Shown here piece after piece: positions 24,112-33,441 of a stretch of DNA of 42,227 nucleotides. This DNA comes from an uncultured Porphyromonadaceae bacterium (GTDB lineage: Bacteria > Bacteroidota > Bacteroidia > Bacteroidales > Muribaculaceae): NCBI GenBank assembly GCA_900541835.1, contig UQLL01000022.1, forward strand, positions 1-42,227, read 5' to 3'. How positions within the stretch are numbered: the first letter of the stretch is position 1; each line of letters starts with the position of its first letter. The translations under genes and the position numbers were made by a program. The notes under the pieces were generated by a model. The model did not search any database. It worked only from the letters and a program-made list of their open reading frames with translations, and had not been told where the DNA came from.

Positions 24112-24174
24112 TTATGTCTCGATCGCGTCCCTGAAGATCTTACTGGCCAAGCCCTTACCGGCCTTAAAACCCAT
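24112..24174 (-). CDS. Possible 20-aa cationic peptide after yraN
   Basis: An ATG at 24174, 8 bp after the yraN stop, opens a 20-residue frame (MGFKAGKGLASKIFRDAIET) ending in TAA just before the terminator. The peptide is basic with an amphipathic-helix pattern. It could be a real small gene, or simply the untranslated tail of the operon read by chance. It shares 'GKG' wording with the end of yraN, which may reflect a local duplication. Confidence 0.2.
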   Translation of the reverse strand: MGFKAGKGLASKIFRDAIET

Positions 24175-24182
24175 GAAGGCCC

Positions 24183-24605
24183 TCAGAAGCCCTTGCCCGG
24201 CCCTCGCCGGTAGGCCGGCGACACAGGCGGGATGAAAGCGTCCTCGAGGTGCTCGATCTGCCAATGGGGGGCGTCGCCCACTATGGCGATGACGTCGAAG
24301 CGCGGTTCCAGCACGTCGCGCTCGCCGGGCGGCAGCGCCTGCACATACGCGTTGGCGGCCCGGCAGACGCGTGCTATCTTGGCGGCGTTGACCGCATACA
24401 CCGGGTCCACGTAGCCGTCGGCCCGCGCCTTCACCTCCACGAACACCAGCGTGCGCCCCTGCTGGGCCACGATGTCCAGCTCCACATGACCGCCCGACGG
24501 CGACCAGTTCCGGTCCCGGATCACGTACCCATGCGCCGCCAGATGCTCTGCGGCCGCCTGCTCCGCCCGCCGCCCGTACTCCGTGGCCCTCCCGGTCTTT
24601 CTCAT
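24183..24605 (-). CDS. yraN: YraN/UPF0102 family nuclease-like protein
   Basis: This 140-residue protein of the UPF0102 family has the restriction-endonuclease-like core. Glu42 and Asp44 lie in GHVELDIVA, and Glu57 and Lys59 in VFVEVKAR, forming the E-D-ExK set. The family is widespread and thought to act on DNA, but its role is not settled. The start codon overlaps the mfd stop (ATGA, 24602-24605), so it is translationally coupled to the transcription-repair coupling factor. That pairing suggests a link to DNA repair, which is an inference. Length is slightly above the usual 115-125 because of a C-terminal extension (PPVSPAYRRGPGKGF). Confidence 0.9.
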   Translation of the reverse strand: MRKTGRATEYGRRAEQAAAEHLAAHGYVIRDRNWSPSGGHVELDIVAQQGRTLVFVEVKARADGYVDPVYAVNAAKIARVCRAANAYVQALPPGERDVLEPRFDVIAIVGDAPHWQIEHLEDAFIPPVSPAYRRGPGKGF

Positions 24606-27600
24606 GAGCTGGGAAGCTCCGCTATCCGGGTGAGGATGGAAAGCGCCTCGGAGACGGTGTCTACGCCGGTGACGAGCATCGAGCGGCGAGCGTTGAGGTC
24701 GCGCAGCTTCGTGCGCGCAGGCTCAACCTGGAAGTAGGTGATGAAGCGGCCGAAGGCCGGAGAGCGATAATATGCCTCGTTGTCGGCGTCCGGGAAGTAG
24801 AGATACATCTTGCCACCCTTCAGGTGCAGGCGCTCCACGCCCAGGCGCCGCGCCGTGGCACGCAGGGGCACTATGTCGACGAGCTGCTCGGTCTGCTTGG
24901 GGATGGCGCCGAAGCGGTCGCGGAGCATGGCACGGAACTCGTCGGCCTGCGCCGGAGTCTCCATGGCGTCCAGGCGCCGGTAGAGGGTGATGCGCTCCGC
25001 CTCCTGCGGCACGTAGCCGGTAGGGATGAGCAGCTCCAGGTCCGTCTCCACAGTCGTCTCGGCGATGTATTCGGCGTCGTCGGGCACTTTGCCCTCGGCC
25101 ATCAGCTCCGGGAACTCCTGTGTGCGCAGTTCCGTGACCGCCTCCTTGAGGATGCGCTGGTAGACCTCGTAGCCCAGGTCGGCGATGAAGCCCGACTGCT
25201 CGGCGCCCAGCAGGTTGCCGGCCCCGCGTATGTCGAGGTCCTGCATGGCGATCTGTATGCCGGCGCCGAGCCCGGAGTAGCTCTCGATAGTCTGGAGGCG
25301 CCGGCGCGCCACGGGCGTCAGCTCCGCCCCGGGGGGGACAAGCAGGTAGGCGAAAGCCTTGCGGTCGCTGCGGCCCACGCGGCCGCGCAGCTGGTGAAGC
25401 TCGCTGAGCCCGAAACGCTGGGCGTTGTCGATGAGGATGGTGTTGACGTTGGGCATGTCGATGCCGTTCTCCACGATGGTGGTCGACAGCAGTATGTCGT
25501 AGTCGTGGGCGGCGAAGTCGAGGATGGCCTTCTCCACGCGCTCCGGCGGCATCTGGCCGTGGGCGCGCACCACCCGGGCGTCGGGCACCAGCCGCCGGAG
25601 CATGTTCTCCAGCACGTCCAGCCTTTCGATCCTGGGAGTGATGAAAAAAACTTGTCCGCCGCGCGAGAGCTCGAAGCTGACGGCCTCGCGCACCGTGTCG
25701 TCGTCGAGAGGGGTGACGGTGGTGCTGACGGGCCGGCGGTTGGCCGGAGGCGTGTCGAGGTTGCTGAGGTCCCGGGCCCCCATGAGCGAGAACTGGAGCG
25801 TGCGCGGGATGGGTGTGGCCGACAGCGTCAGCGTGTCGACGTTCACCCGCAGCTGCTTGAGCTTCTCCTTGACGGCCACGCCGAACTTCTGCTCCTCGTC
25901 GATGACGAGCAGTCCCAGGTCGTGGAAGCGCACGTTCTTGCCGATGAGCTTGTGGGTGCCGATGATGATGTCGATCTTGCCGGCCTGGAGGTCGGCAAGG
26001 ATCTGCTTCACCTCCTTTGGCTTGCGGGCGCGCGAGAGGAAGTCGACGCGCACGGGCATGTCCTTGAGGCGCTCCGAGAAGGTGTGGTAGTGCTGCATGG
26101 CGAGCACGGTGGTGGGCACCAGCAGGGCCGTCTGCCTGCCGTCGACGGCGGCCTTGAAGGCGGCGCGGATGGCCAGCTCCGTCTTGCCGAATCCGACGTC
26201 GCCGCACACCAGGCGGTCCATCGGCCTGGCGCTCTGCATGTCGGCCTTGATGGCCTGGGTGGCGCGCAGCTGGTCGGGAGTGTCCTCGTAGAGGAACGAC
26301 GCCTCCAGCTCGTGCTGCAGGTACGTGTCGGGGGAGTAGGCGAAGCCCTTCTCCTCCTGGCGGCGTGAGTAGAGGGCTATGAGGTCGCGGGCTATGTCCT
26401 TGACCTTGGCCTTGGTGCGGTCCTTGAGGCGCTGCCAGGCGCCAGAGCCGAGCTTGCTCAGCTTGGGCGGAACGCCTTCCGAGCCACGGTACTTGCTGAG
26501 CTTGTGGAGGGAGTGGATGTTGACGAAGACGATGTCGTCGTTCTGGTAGAAGAGCTTGATCATCTCCTGCGTCTTTCCGGCCACGTCGGTGCGGACGAGC
26601 CCGCCGAAGCGGCCTATGCCGTGGTCGGCGTGTACCACGAAGTCGCCCGGCTCGAGCTTCTGGAGCTCGCGGAGGCTCATGGCGAGCTTTCCGCCGCGGG
26701 CCCGTTCGGAGCGGAGGTTGTAGCGATGGAAGCGGTCGAAGATCTGGTGGTCGGTGAAGAAACAGGCCTTGGAGGCGTTGTCCACGAATCCGGCGTGCAG
26801 GGTGGGGGACACCGGTGTGAAGTCGAGGGCCGTAGGGCCGCATTTCGCACCCCGTTCCGCGAAGATGGCACGCAGGCGTTCGGCCTGGGTGGGGGAGTCG
26901 GAGAGGAGGTAAATTCCATATCCCTCGGCGGCATATCGCGCGAAGGACCCCTCTATGAGGTCGAAATTCTTGTGGTAGAGGGCCTGGGGGTCGGTGGAGA
27001 AGCGTATCACGTTCGGGCCTTCCGTGTCGGCCTTGGGGGTGAAGACCACGCGCCTGGAGGCCTCGAACAGGGGGCGGAAGGCGTCGGGGCGCACCACCTT
27101 TAGCATGGCGTCGGCGTCCCCCTCGCCGGTGATGTCCACCTGCGCCGCCAGCGTCGAGGACGCTATCGCCTCGATGCGCGCCATCAGGTGCTTCGGGTCT
27201 CGGCAGAGCCAGACCGTCTCCGGCCCCGCGAACTCCGGCAGAGGCACTCCCCCATCCTCCTCCAGCTCGCCCATGTCGGGCAGGATAGTGACCTCCGAGG
27301 GAGTCTCGGTGCTGAGCTGCGTCTCCACGTCGAAGTTGCGGATGGAGTCGACCTCGGTGTCGAAGAAGTCGATGCGGTATGGCGCCGGGCAGGCGTAGGA
27401 GTAGACGTCGAGGATGGAGCCGCGCAAGGCGAACTGCCCCGGCTCGTAGACATAGTCCACCTGGCGGAAGCACAGCTCCAGCAGGCGTTCGCGCACCTGC
27501 CGCACGGGGATGTCCTGCCCCACCTTCAGGGTCAGGCACGACCGCTCCACGCTCTCTGTGGCCGGCACTTTTTCCGCCAGGGCCTCGGGGCACGTCACCA

Positions 27601-27958
27601 CGAAGCGTATGCGTCCCGAGTGCCAGGCCTTCAGCGACTCCGTGCGCAGGATCTGCGCGGGCGGGTCGGGCTGCCCGTACTTGATGTCGCGGCGGTAGCC
27701 GGAGGGGAAGAACATCACCTCCTCCTCGCCGCCCGGACAGAGGCGCGACAGGTCATGGTAGAGGTAGCCGGCGTCGTCGGGGTCGTCGGCCACCACCACG
27801 TAGGGCGTCCCGGGCTTGCGCAGGCGCGAGAAGAGCATCGCCGGCGCGGAGCCGCACAGCCCTGCCAGCGTCAGCTCCCCCTTGGCGCGGATTCCCTTCT
27901 CCACGGCCTTGAGCACCGCGTCGGTGGCGAACACCCCGGCCAGTTCCAGCAGCGTCAT
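24602..27958 (-). CDS. mfd: Transcription-repair coupling factor Mfd
   Basis: The protein has 1118 residues, the usual size. An N-terminal UvrB-homology region is followed by the RNA-polymerase-interacting domain (FVVHADHGIGRFGGL). The translocase then has Walker A GDVGFGKTE near residue 590, Walker B DEEQKFG near 690 and LSATPIPRT just after, then helicase motifs through QLRGRVGRSD. A C-terminal TRCF domain closes the protein. Mfd removes RNA polymerase stalled at DNA lesions and recruits UvrA. It lies downstream of the S41 peptidase gene (63-bp gap with a hairpin) and overlaps yraN. The start at 27958 is preceded by AACCAGATATC with no strong Shine-Dalgarno, as is common in the phylum. Confidence 0.97.
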   Translation of the reverse strand: MTLLELAGVFATDAVLKAVEKGIRAKGELTLAGLCGSAPAMLFSRLRKPGTPYVVVADDPDDAGYLYHDLSRLCPGGEEEVMFFPSGYRRDIKYGQPDPPAQILRTESLKAWHSGRIRFVVTCPEALAEKVPATESVERSCLTLKVGQDIPVRQVRERLLELCFRQVDYVYEPGQFALRGSILDVYSYACPAPYRIDFFDTEVDSIRNFDVETQLSTETPSEVTILPDMGELEEDGGVPLPEFAGPETVWLCRDPKHLMARIEAIASSTLAAQVDITGEGDADAMLKVVRPDAFRPLFEASRRVVFTPKADTEGPNVIRFSTDPQALYHKNFDLIEGSFARYAAEGYGIYLLSDSPTQAERLRAIFAERGAKCGPTALDFTPVSPTLHAGFVDNASKACFFTDHQIFDRFHRYNLRSERARGGKLAMSLRELQKLEPGDFVVHADHGIGRFGGLVRTDVAGKTQEMIKLFYQNDDIVFVNIHSLHKLSKYRGSEGVPPKLSKLGSGAWQRLKDRTKAKVKDIARDLIALYSRRQEEKGFAYSPDTYLQHELEASFLYEDTPDQLRATQAIKADMQSARPMDRLVCGDVGFGKTELAIRAAFKAAVDGRQTALLVPTTVLAMQHYHTFSERLKDMPVRVDFLSRARKPKEVKQILADLQAGKIDIIIGTHKLIGKNVRFHDLGLLVIDEEQKFGVAVKEKLKQLRVNVDTLTLSATPIPRTLQFSLMGARDLSNLDTPPANRRPVSTTVTPLDDDTVREAVSFELSRGGQVFFITPRIERLDVLENMLRRLVPDARVVRAHGQMPPERVEKAILDFAAHDYDILLSTTIVENGIDMPNVNTILIDNAQRFGLSELHQLRGRVGRSDRKAFAYLLVPPGAELTPVARRRLQTIESYSGLGAGIQIAMQDLDIRGAGNLLGAEQSGFIADLGYEVYQRILKEAVTELRTQEFPELMAEGKVPDDAEYIAETTVETDLELLIPTGYVPQEAERITLYRRLDAMETPAQADEFRAMLRDRFGAIPKQTEQLVDIVPLRATARRLGVERLHLKGGKMYLYFPDADNEAYYRSPAFGRFITYFQVEPARTKLRDLNARRSMLVTGVDTVSEALSILTRIAELPSS

Positions 27959-27975
27959 GATATCTGGTTTTAATA

Positions 27976-28007
27976 GTGCGGCCTGGGCCTCCGGCCCGGT
28001 GCCGCAC
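27976..28007 (-). terminator. Hairpin between S41 peptidase and mfd genes
   Basis: GTGCGGC (27976-27982) pairs with GCCGCAC (28001-28007), and GGGCC with GGCCC inside. Only ATTAAAA follows on the minus strand, so termination would be partial. It may be an mRNA processing or stability element. Confidence 0.35.
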
Positions 28008-28021
28008 CGGCTTTGAGGACG

Positions 28022-29701
28022 TTATTTTTTCTTCTTGCCGGGCATTGCCGGGGCGGAGAGGAGGCGGCGGTATTCGGTCGGGTCGAGCAGGATCCTGACG
28101 GCGGCCCTGACGGATGGGTCACGCTCCACCTCGGCGGCGTATCGGGCCTGCTCGAAGCCGTAGCGCTCGGCCAGCATCGGCACCAGGAAGCGCTCCAGCT
28201 CGGTGCGCGCCTCCGTCAGCTCCGTGCGCGAGTCGCGCTTCAGCGCCTTGCCAAGGGCGTCGAACCGCGCACGTGTCTCGTCGTTCATCAGCCCCTCCCT
28301 GGCGGCTGCATTGCGCAGCTCCTGCAGGCCCTTCTCCATGCGGCTCTCGTAGTTCAGGGCCGTGTCGGGCAGCGACGTCACGAACTCCTCCCAGACGGCG
28401 TCGGTCATGGCGAAGGGACCCTTGACGCGGGCACCGTAGCGGTTGGCGAAGTCGAACATGTACGGCTTGGAGACGAGGTTGTAGACCAGGTCGGAGTGCG
28501 CCAGGGTGTCGCTGACGGATACCTCGGGCTGGAGGCCGCCCCCATCCTTGACGGGGCGCCCGGCGTCGGTGCGGAACGTCTTCGCCAGCGAGTCGGGAGT
28601 GTATCCGGGGCGCCCGTCGGCGTCGCGGTGGCTGTAGTCGGCGGCCTGGATGAGGCGCCCCGAGGGGATGTAGTACTTGGCGGTGGTTACCTTGAGCATG
28701 CCGTCGAAGGGCATCGGCAGGGTGCTCTGCACCAGTCCCTTGCCGAATGAGCGCTCGCCCACCAGCACGGCGCGGTCATGGTCCTGCAGCGCGCCCGAGA
28801 GCACCTCCGAGGCGGAGGCCGACCCGCGGTCGAGGATGACCGCCAGGGGCATGTCGGGGAAGATGGGCTCCTTGGTGGTCTTCAGCACGCGAGTCTCGCC
28901 GGCGTCGCGGCCTCGCGTCTCCAGGATCTTCGTCCCCTTGGGCAGGAACATCGAGGCGATGTCTATGGCCTGCGACAGCAGGCCGCCACCGTTGTCGGCC
29001 AGGTCGAGGATGATTCCCTTCAGCTCCTTGTCGCGCTTGAAGGATTCGAGGGCGCGGCGCACCTGCTCGCCCGTGTCGTCGGGCGAGAACGTGTTCAGCT
29101 CGATGTAGCCTATTCCGCCGGGCAGCACGGCGTAGTAGGGCACCGCCGGGATGACGAGCTTCTCGCGCTCCATGGTGAACGTCAGCACCGAGTCCTGCAC
29201 GTAGGGGCGCACGACGGTGATGGTCACCGGGCTGCCGGCCTGCCCCTTGATCAGGCGCGTGGCGAAGTCGGCGTTCTTGCCCCGCGTGGAGGTGGAGTCC
29301 ACCTTGACTATCTTGTCGCCCGAGCGCAGGCCTGCGCGGAAGGCCGGCTTGCCCTCCATGGGGTCGGTGAAGTATGCCTGGCCGTCGTAGGTGGCGATGC
29401 GTATGCCGATGCCGCCGTACTCGCCGTTGGAGCTGGAGCGGAAGCGGTCCGCCTCCTCCTGCGTGTAATACTCCGTGTAGGGGTCCAGGGAGGCGAGCAT
29501 GTAGCCCATGCCCATGCGCATTACGGAGTCGATGTCGAGCGAGTCGACGTAGTGCTGCGCCAGGGATGTGTATATGGTGTTGGAGGTGCGCATGGCGCGC
29601 TGCAGGGCGCTTTCGGGATCCTGCCGTGCCGGGGCGGCTGCGAACGCCGCCGCCGCTATGGCGCATCCCAGCGCCGGGGCGAGTATCTTGGCTATTTTCA
29701 T
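28022..29701 (-). CDS. S41 family C-terminal processing peptidase
   Basis: The 559-residue protein has an N-terminal signal sequence (ILAPALGCAIAAAAFAAAPA). A PDZ domain lies around 95-180 (GIGIRIATYDGQAYFTDPME). The S41 catalytic core has the Ser in DRGSASASEV near residue 295 and the Lys in GERSFGKGLVQ near 320. The C-terminal 170 residues are helical. The length and order match the CtpA-like proteases of Bacteroidota, which cut the C termini of envelope proteins. The gene begins 10 bp after the nadB stop and is followed by mfd, so it is part of the nadB operon. The last residues are a lysine run (PGKKKK). Confidence 0.93.
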   Translation of the reverse strand: MKIAKILAPALGCAIAAAAFAAAPARQDPESALQRAMRTSNTIYTSLAQHYVDSLDIDSVMRMGMGYMLASLDPYTEYYTQEEADRFRSSSNGEYGGIGIRIATYDGQAYFTDPMEGKPAFRAGLRSGDKIVKVDSTSTRGKNADFATRLIKGQAGSPVTITVVRPYVQDSVLTFTMEREKLVIPAVPYYAVLPGGIGYIELNTFSPDDTGEQVRRALESFKRDKELKGIILDLADNGGGLLSQAIDIASMFLPKGTKILETRGRDAGETRVLKTTKEPIFPDMPLAVILDRGSASASEVLSGALQDHDRAVLVGERSFGKGLVQSTLPMPFDGMLKVTTAKYYIPSGRLIQAADYSHRDADGRPGYTPDSLAKTFRTDAGRPVKDGGGLQPEVSVSDTLAHSDLVYNLVSKPYMFDFANRYGARVKGPFAMTDAVWEEFVTSLPDTALNYESRMEKGLQELRNAAAREGLMNDETRARFDALGKALKRDSRTELTEARTELERFLVPMLAERYGFEQARYAAEVERDPSVRAAVRILLDPTEYRRLLSAPAMPGKKKK

Positions 29702-29711
29702 TGATTACAGG

Positions 29712-31289
29712 TTATGGCGTGACCGGCGGGTGCGGGTAGTCGATGGTGAAATGCAGGCCGCGGCTCTCCTTGCGCTCCATGGCCTGCCGCATGATCAGGT
29801 AGGCCACGTTGATGATGTTGCGCAGCTCGCAGAGCTCGCGGCTCGGCTTGCTGACCTTGAACAGGCGTTCCGTCTCCTCGTAGAGGATGTCGAGGCGGTT
29901 CCAGGCCCGGTGCAAGCGCAGGTCGCTGCGTACTATCCCAACGTAATAGCCCATGATCTGGTTTACCTCCTTGATGCTCTGGGTTATGAGCACCATCTCC
30001 TCGGGGTGGTTGGTCCCCTCGTCGTTCCAGGCGGGGATGTCGGTGCGGAAGTCGTACTCGCCCAGGTGGGCGGCGGCGTGGCGGGCGGCCGCGTCGGCGT
30101 ACACCACCGCCTCTATCAGCGAGTTGGAGGCCAGGCGGTTGCCCCCGTGCAGGCCCGTGCGCGAGCACTCCCCCACCGCGTACAGCCGCTTGATGCTCGA
30201 CTCCCCGTTGAGGTCCACGTCGATGCCGCCGCACAGGTAGTGCGCCGCCGGGGCCACCGGGATGTAGTCGCGGGTGATGTCGATGCCCAGGCTCAGGCAC
30301 TTGGCGTAGATGTTGGGGAAGTGCCTCTTTGTCTCCTCGGCGGGCTTGGCGGTGACGTCGAGGTAGACGTGGTCGGAGCCGGAGGCCTTCATCTCCGAGT
30401 CGATGGCGCGGGCCACGATGTCGCGCGGGGCCAGGCTCAGGCGAGGGTCGTAGCGGTGCATGAACTCCTCCCCGTCTATGTTGCGGAGCACGGCTCCGTA
30501 GCCGCGCATGGCCTCGGTGATGAGGAACGACGGGCGGTCGCCGGGGTGGTAGAGCGCCGTGGGGTGGAACTGGATGAACTCCATGTCGCGGACGGTGCCC
30601 TTGGCGCGGTAGGTCATGGCGATGCCGTCGCCGGTGGCTATCAGCGGGTTGGTGGTGATGGTGTAGACGCCGCCCACGCCGCCGGTGGCCATCAGAGTGA
30701 CGCGTGCCAGGAACGTGTCCACCTGCTCCGACGCCTCGTTGAGCACGTACGCGCCGTAGCAGGTGATGTCGGGTGTGCGCCGCGTCACCACCTTGCCCAG
30801 GTGGTGCTGGGTCAGGATCTCGATGGCGAAGTGGTTCTCGAAGATGTCGATGTTCGGGTTTCGGCGCACGGCCTCGACGAGCTTTTCCTGTATCTCGGCG
30901 CCGGTGTTGTCGGCGTGGTGGAGGATGCGGAACTCGCTGTGCCCCCCCTCGCGGTGCAGGTCGTACTCGCCGGCATCGTTGCGGTCGAAGTCCACGCCCC
31001 ATTCCACGAGCTGGCGTATCTGCCCGGGGGCGTCGCGAACCACCTTCTCCACGGCCCGGGGGTCGGAGAGCCAGTCGCCGGCCACCATCGTGTCGCGGAT
31101 ATGCTTGTCGAAATCGTCGACGGCGAGGTTCGTCACGGAGGCCACGCCGCCCTGGGCGAAGTAGGTGTTGGCCTCCTCGAGGGTGGTCTTGCAGACCAGG
31201 GCCACGCGGCCGTGGCGCGCCGACTTGAGCGCGAAGCTCATGCCCGCGATGCCCGACCCTATCACCAGGTAATCGTACTTGTAAGTCAT
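29712..31289 (-). CDS. nadB: L-aspartate oxidase NadB
   Basis: The 525-residue flavoenzyme oxidises L-aspartate to iminoaspartate in de novo NAD synthesis. FAD-binding VIGSGIAGMSFAL is at residues 9-21. The substrate and flavin motifs HREGGHSEFRILHHADNTG, QFHPTAL, APAAHYLCGG and TGLHGGNRLASNSL are in the expected order, which distinguishes it from fumarate reductase subunits. It is cytoplasmic. No nadA or nadC gene lies next to it here. A -7 promoter box is at 31356-31363, and the S41 peptidase gene follows after 10 bp. Confidence 0.95.
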   Translation of the reverse strand: MTYKYDYLVIGSGIAGMSFALKSARHGRVALVCKTTLEEANTYFAQGGVASVTNLAVDDFDKHIRDTMVAGDWLSDPRAVEKVVRDAPGQIRQLVEWGVDFDRNDAGEYDLHREGGHSEFRILHHADNTGAEIQEKLVEAVRRNPNIDIFENHFAIEILTQHHLGKVVTRRTPDITCYGAYVLNEASEQVDTFLARVTLMATGGVGGVYTITTNPLIATGDGIAMTYRAKGTVRDMEFIQFHPTALYHPGDRPSFLITEAMRGYGAVLRNIDGEEFMHRYDPRLSLAPRDIVARAIDSEMKASGSDHVYLDVTAKPAEETKRHFPNIYAKCLSLGIDITRDYIPVAPAAHYLCGGIDVDLNGESSIKRLYAVGECSRTGLHGGNRLASNSLIEAVVYADAAARHAAAHLGEYDFRTDIPAWNDEGTNHPEEMVLITQSIKEVNQIMGYYVGIVRSDLRLHRAWNRLDILYEETERLFKVSKPSRELCELRNIINVAYLIMRQAMERKESRGLHFTIDYPHPPVTP

Positions 31290-31355
31290 GTCTTGTTATA
31301 GTCATAGGCAGGCGCGGACAATTCCGGCCTGCCGACTCTCGATAGTTTCAACGCG

Positions 31356-31363
31356 CAAAGTTA
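31356..31363 (-). promoter_or_regulatory. -7 element TAACTTTG upstream of nadB
   Basis: This perfect TAnnTTTG on the minus strand lies 67 bp before the nadB ATG. No TTTG at the proper -33 spacing was found. Confidence 0.55.
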
Positions 31364-31400
31364 CTAATTTATTGGCATCCGCCCTATTTTAAGTTTCAAA

Positions 31401-31436
31401 CGACAAGGGGGCGCCCCGGTCGGCGGGGCGCCCCCT
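31401..31436 (-). terminator. Terminator of the FN3/T9SS gene
   Basis: A perfect 13-bp stem pairs 31406-31418 with 31424-31436, with a 5-nt loop, followed on the minus strand by TTGTCGTTT. It begins 18 bp after the stop codon. Confidence 0.75.
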
Positions 31437-31453
31437 GTGGGTGGGGAGGGGTG

Positions 31454-33259
31454 TTACTTCACCATGAGCTTGTGGATGCGGTCGCCTACCCGTAGCAGGA
31501 GGGCGCCGGAGGCGGGGGCGGCGATGGTGCCGCCGCCCGGCTGCAGGTCGGTCTGCATCAGCAGGCGTCCGCTCAGGTCGTAGAGGGCGGCGCGGCAGGC
31601 GTTCGGCACGATGACGACGATGTCGCGGCCGCTGACGCTCACCTGTGCGCCGTCGTCGGCCGCGGATGCCACCCCGAGGGTGTAGTCGACGACTACCGGC
31701 GCGGTGGGGTCGGACCATATCTCGGCGATCTCGCCCAGGCTCACGGTCTCGGCCACGGCGGTGACGGTCGCGGAGAGCTGGTATCCCTTGCCTCGCTCGG
31801 CCGGGAAGGTGGCCGTCAGGTCTGGGGTGCGGATGTCGCCCAGCCAGCTGACGACTTTCTGGCCGGCGCCCTTGAGCTGGTCCACGGACAGGGAGTTTAT
31901 GAATAGCTTGTAGTCGCCGGCGTAGGCGAGCACGACGCGGCAGGAGTCGGCGCCCTGCGCGAAGGTGACCTGGTAGTCGGCGAAGCCCTTGCCCAGCAGG
32001 ATGTCCTTGGCCTGGAGGGTGTCGCCGGCGGCGTTGAGCAGGTAGGCGGTGGCCTGGCCCTCGTAGAAGGAGCCGAAGGCGCCGCAGGCCAGGCTGGCGC
32101 TGACGGTGCACGAGCCGTCCTTGCCGCGCAGGTCGAGCGGCGGGGTGGAGAGCCAGCCGGTGTGGCCGTAGGGCGTCAGCACCATGTGGCCGCGGGCTAT
32201 GGCCAGGTCGGAGCCGTCCCAGCCGGGAAGCACCGTGTATCTGTCGAGATGGTTGCTGAAGATGAACTCGATGTTGTCGAGCTCGCCCTTGTCGGCGCGG
32301 TCGAAGTCCTCGGCCAGGATGTTGACGGTGGTGTCGGCCGGGCAGGTGAAGATGCGGCTGACGGAGAGGATGTACTCCTGGGCGTCGGGCACGGCGTCCC
32401 AGGCGGCGGCGATGTCGCCCGAGTGTGTGGACACGCGCAGGTTGCCAGGCGTGGCCAGGGAGTAGATGACCTTTACGACGCGGATCTCGTCGCTGGGCTC
32501 GGAGACGCCGGTGCCGTTGGTGGCCCGCACGGTGTAGTAGTAGGTGACGGCGGGGTCGAGTCCGGTGACCTTGTAGCTGGTGACGTTGCCGGTGTCCTGG
32601 TCGCGCAGCAGGTATGCCTTCTCGGTGCCGTTGTAGGAGTAGACGTCGAGCAGGTAGGATGTTGCGCCGCGCACGCTGCTCCACCGGGCGGTGAAGGACT
32701 TGCCGTCGGCCTGCAGGGGCTGCTGGGCCGTCGGCGCGGCTACGAATGCCGGGCTCTGCTCGAGCCTGAGGTTCTGCATCAGCAGGCCGGAGGCCGAGAG
32801 CATGGGCTCGGCCTTGACGCGGGTGGAGGAGGTGCCGCCTCCGAGGATGATGGAGACGTCGTGCCAGGACGAGTCGGCCAGCATGAGGTTCTGGCTGGCG
32901 GAGTAGCCCACGGAGACCTTGAGGACGCCGCCGTAGGCGTCGAGCATGCGTACGCGGGCGCTGACGCGCACCACGCCGCCGTTGGCCGAAAGGTTCTGGG
33001 AGCTGGTCTGCACGTAGCCCCCGTCCTTGACCATCAGGGCGCCTCCGGCCTGGGCGACCTTGGAGCTGAACCAGCCGGAAAAGTAGGAGCTGAACGAGCC
33101 GGTGCCGTAGCTGGGGAAGTCGGCGGGGGCGGAGGGTGAGCCCTCGGTGAACTGGGTGAAGTCGGCGTCGAGTACCACGGTGACGTCGGCGGCTGACGCT
33201 GCTGCGGGCGCGGCGCCCATGGCCAGGGCCGCCGCCGCGTAGAGTAGTGTCTTTTTCAC
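31454..33259 (-). CDS. T9SS-sorted protein with FN3 and jelly-roll domains
   Basis: I place the start at GTG 33259, which gives a normal signal peptide ((M)KKTLLYAAAALAMGAAPAAA); the in-frame ATG at 33313 would add 18 polar residues before it. The 601-residue product has a jelly-roll domain (about 25-170), an FN3 domain (about 180-265), and a second FN3 that seems split. Its first half (AAWDAVPDAQEYILSVSRIF) is separated from its second half (GKGYQLSATVTAVAETVSLG) by about 170 residues of another jelly-roll (ILAEDFDRAD to FINSLSVDQL). The C terminus (AALYDLSGRLLMQTDLQPGG, then LRVGDRIHKLMVK) is a T9SS type A tail. It is probably surface-exposed and may bind glycan. No catalytic site was found. 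Confidence 0.82.
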   Translation of the reverse strand: MKKTLLYAAAALAMGAAPAAASAADVTVVLDADFTQFTEGSPSAPADFPSYGTGSFSSYFSGWFSSKVAQAGGALMVKDGGYVQTSSQNLSANGGVVRVSARVRMLDAYGGVLKVSVGYSASQNLMLADSSWHDVSIILGGGTSSTRVKAEPMLSASGLLMQNLRLEQSPAFVAAPTAQQPLQADGKSFTARWSSVRGATSYLLDVYSYNGTEKAYLLRDQDTGNVTSYKVTGLDPAVTYYYTVRATNGTGVSEPSDEIRVVKVIYSLATPGNLRVSTHSGDIAAAWDAVPDAQEYILSVSRIFTCPADTTVNILAEDFDRADKGELDNIEFIFSNHLDRYTVLPGWDGSDLAIARGHMVLTPYGHTGWLSTPPLDLRGKDGSCTVSASLACGAFGSFYEGQATAYLLNAAGDTLQAKDILLGKGFADYQVTFAQGADSCRVVLAYAGDYKLFINSLSVDQLKGAGQKVVSWLGDIRTPDLTATFPAERGKGYQLSATVTAVAETVSLGEIAEIWSDPTAPVVVDYTLGVASAADDGAQVSVSGRDIVVIVPNACRAALYDLSGRLLMQTDLQPGGGTIAAPASGALLLRVGDRIHKLMVK

Positions 33260-33351
33260 TCTTGCTTGTTTTTTGTTAGTATTATATATGTGTATTATGA
33301 AATACAAGGTCAATATATAACGCGCATGAGGCGTATAAATTGCTTAGGGCG

Positions 33352-33410
33352 CGAAAAAAATTGCCCGGCAGTCCGCATAATTTGGGAAGTGGGGCGTCCT
33401 GTCTGCCGGG
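33352..33410 (-). terminator. Terminator of the serS-pseudokinase-GNAT unit
   Basis: CCCGGCAG (33364-33371) pairs with CTGCCGGG (33403-33410) around a 31-nt loop. On the minus strand the stem is followed by CAATTTTTTT. It starts 32 bp after the GNAT-like stop. The rest of the 33260-33441 gap is AT-rich leader of the FN3 gene with no clear promoter. Confidence 0.6.
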
Positions 33411-33441
33411 ATGCCTGCTTGGCGGGAGCCGTCCGGGTATG

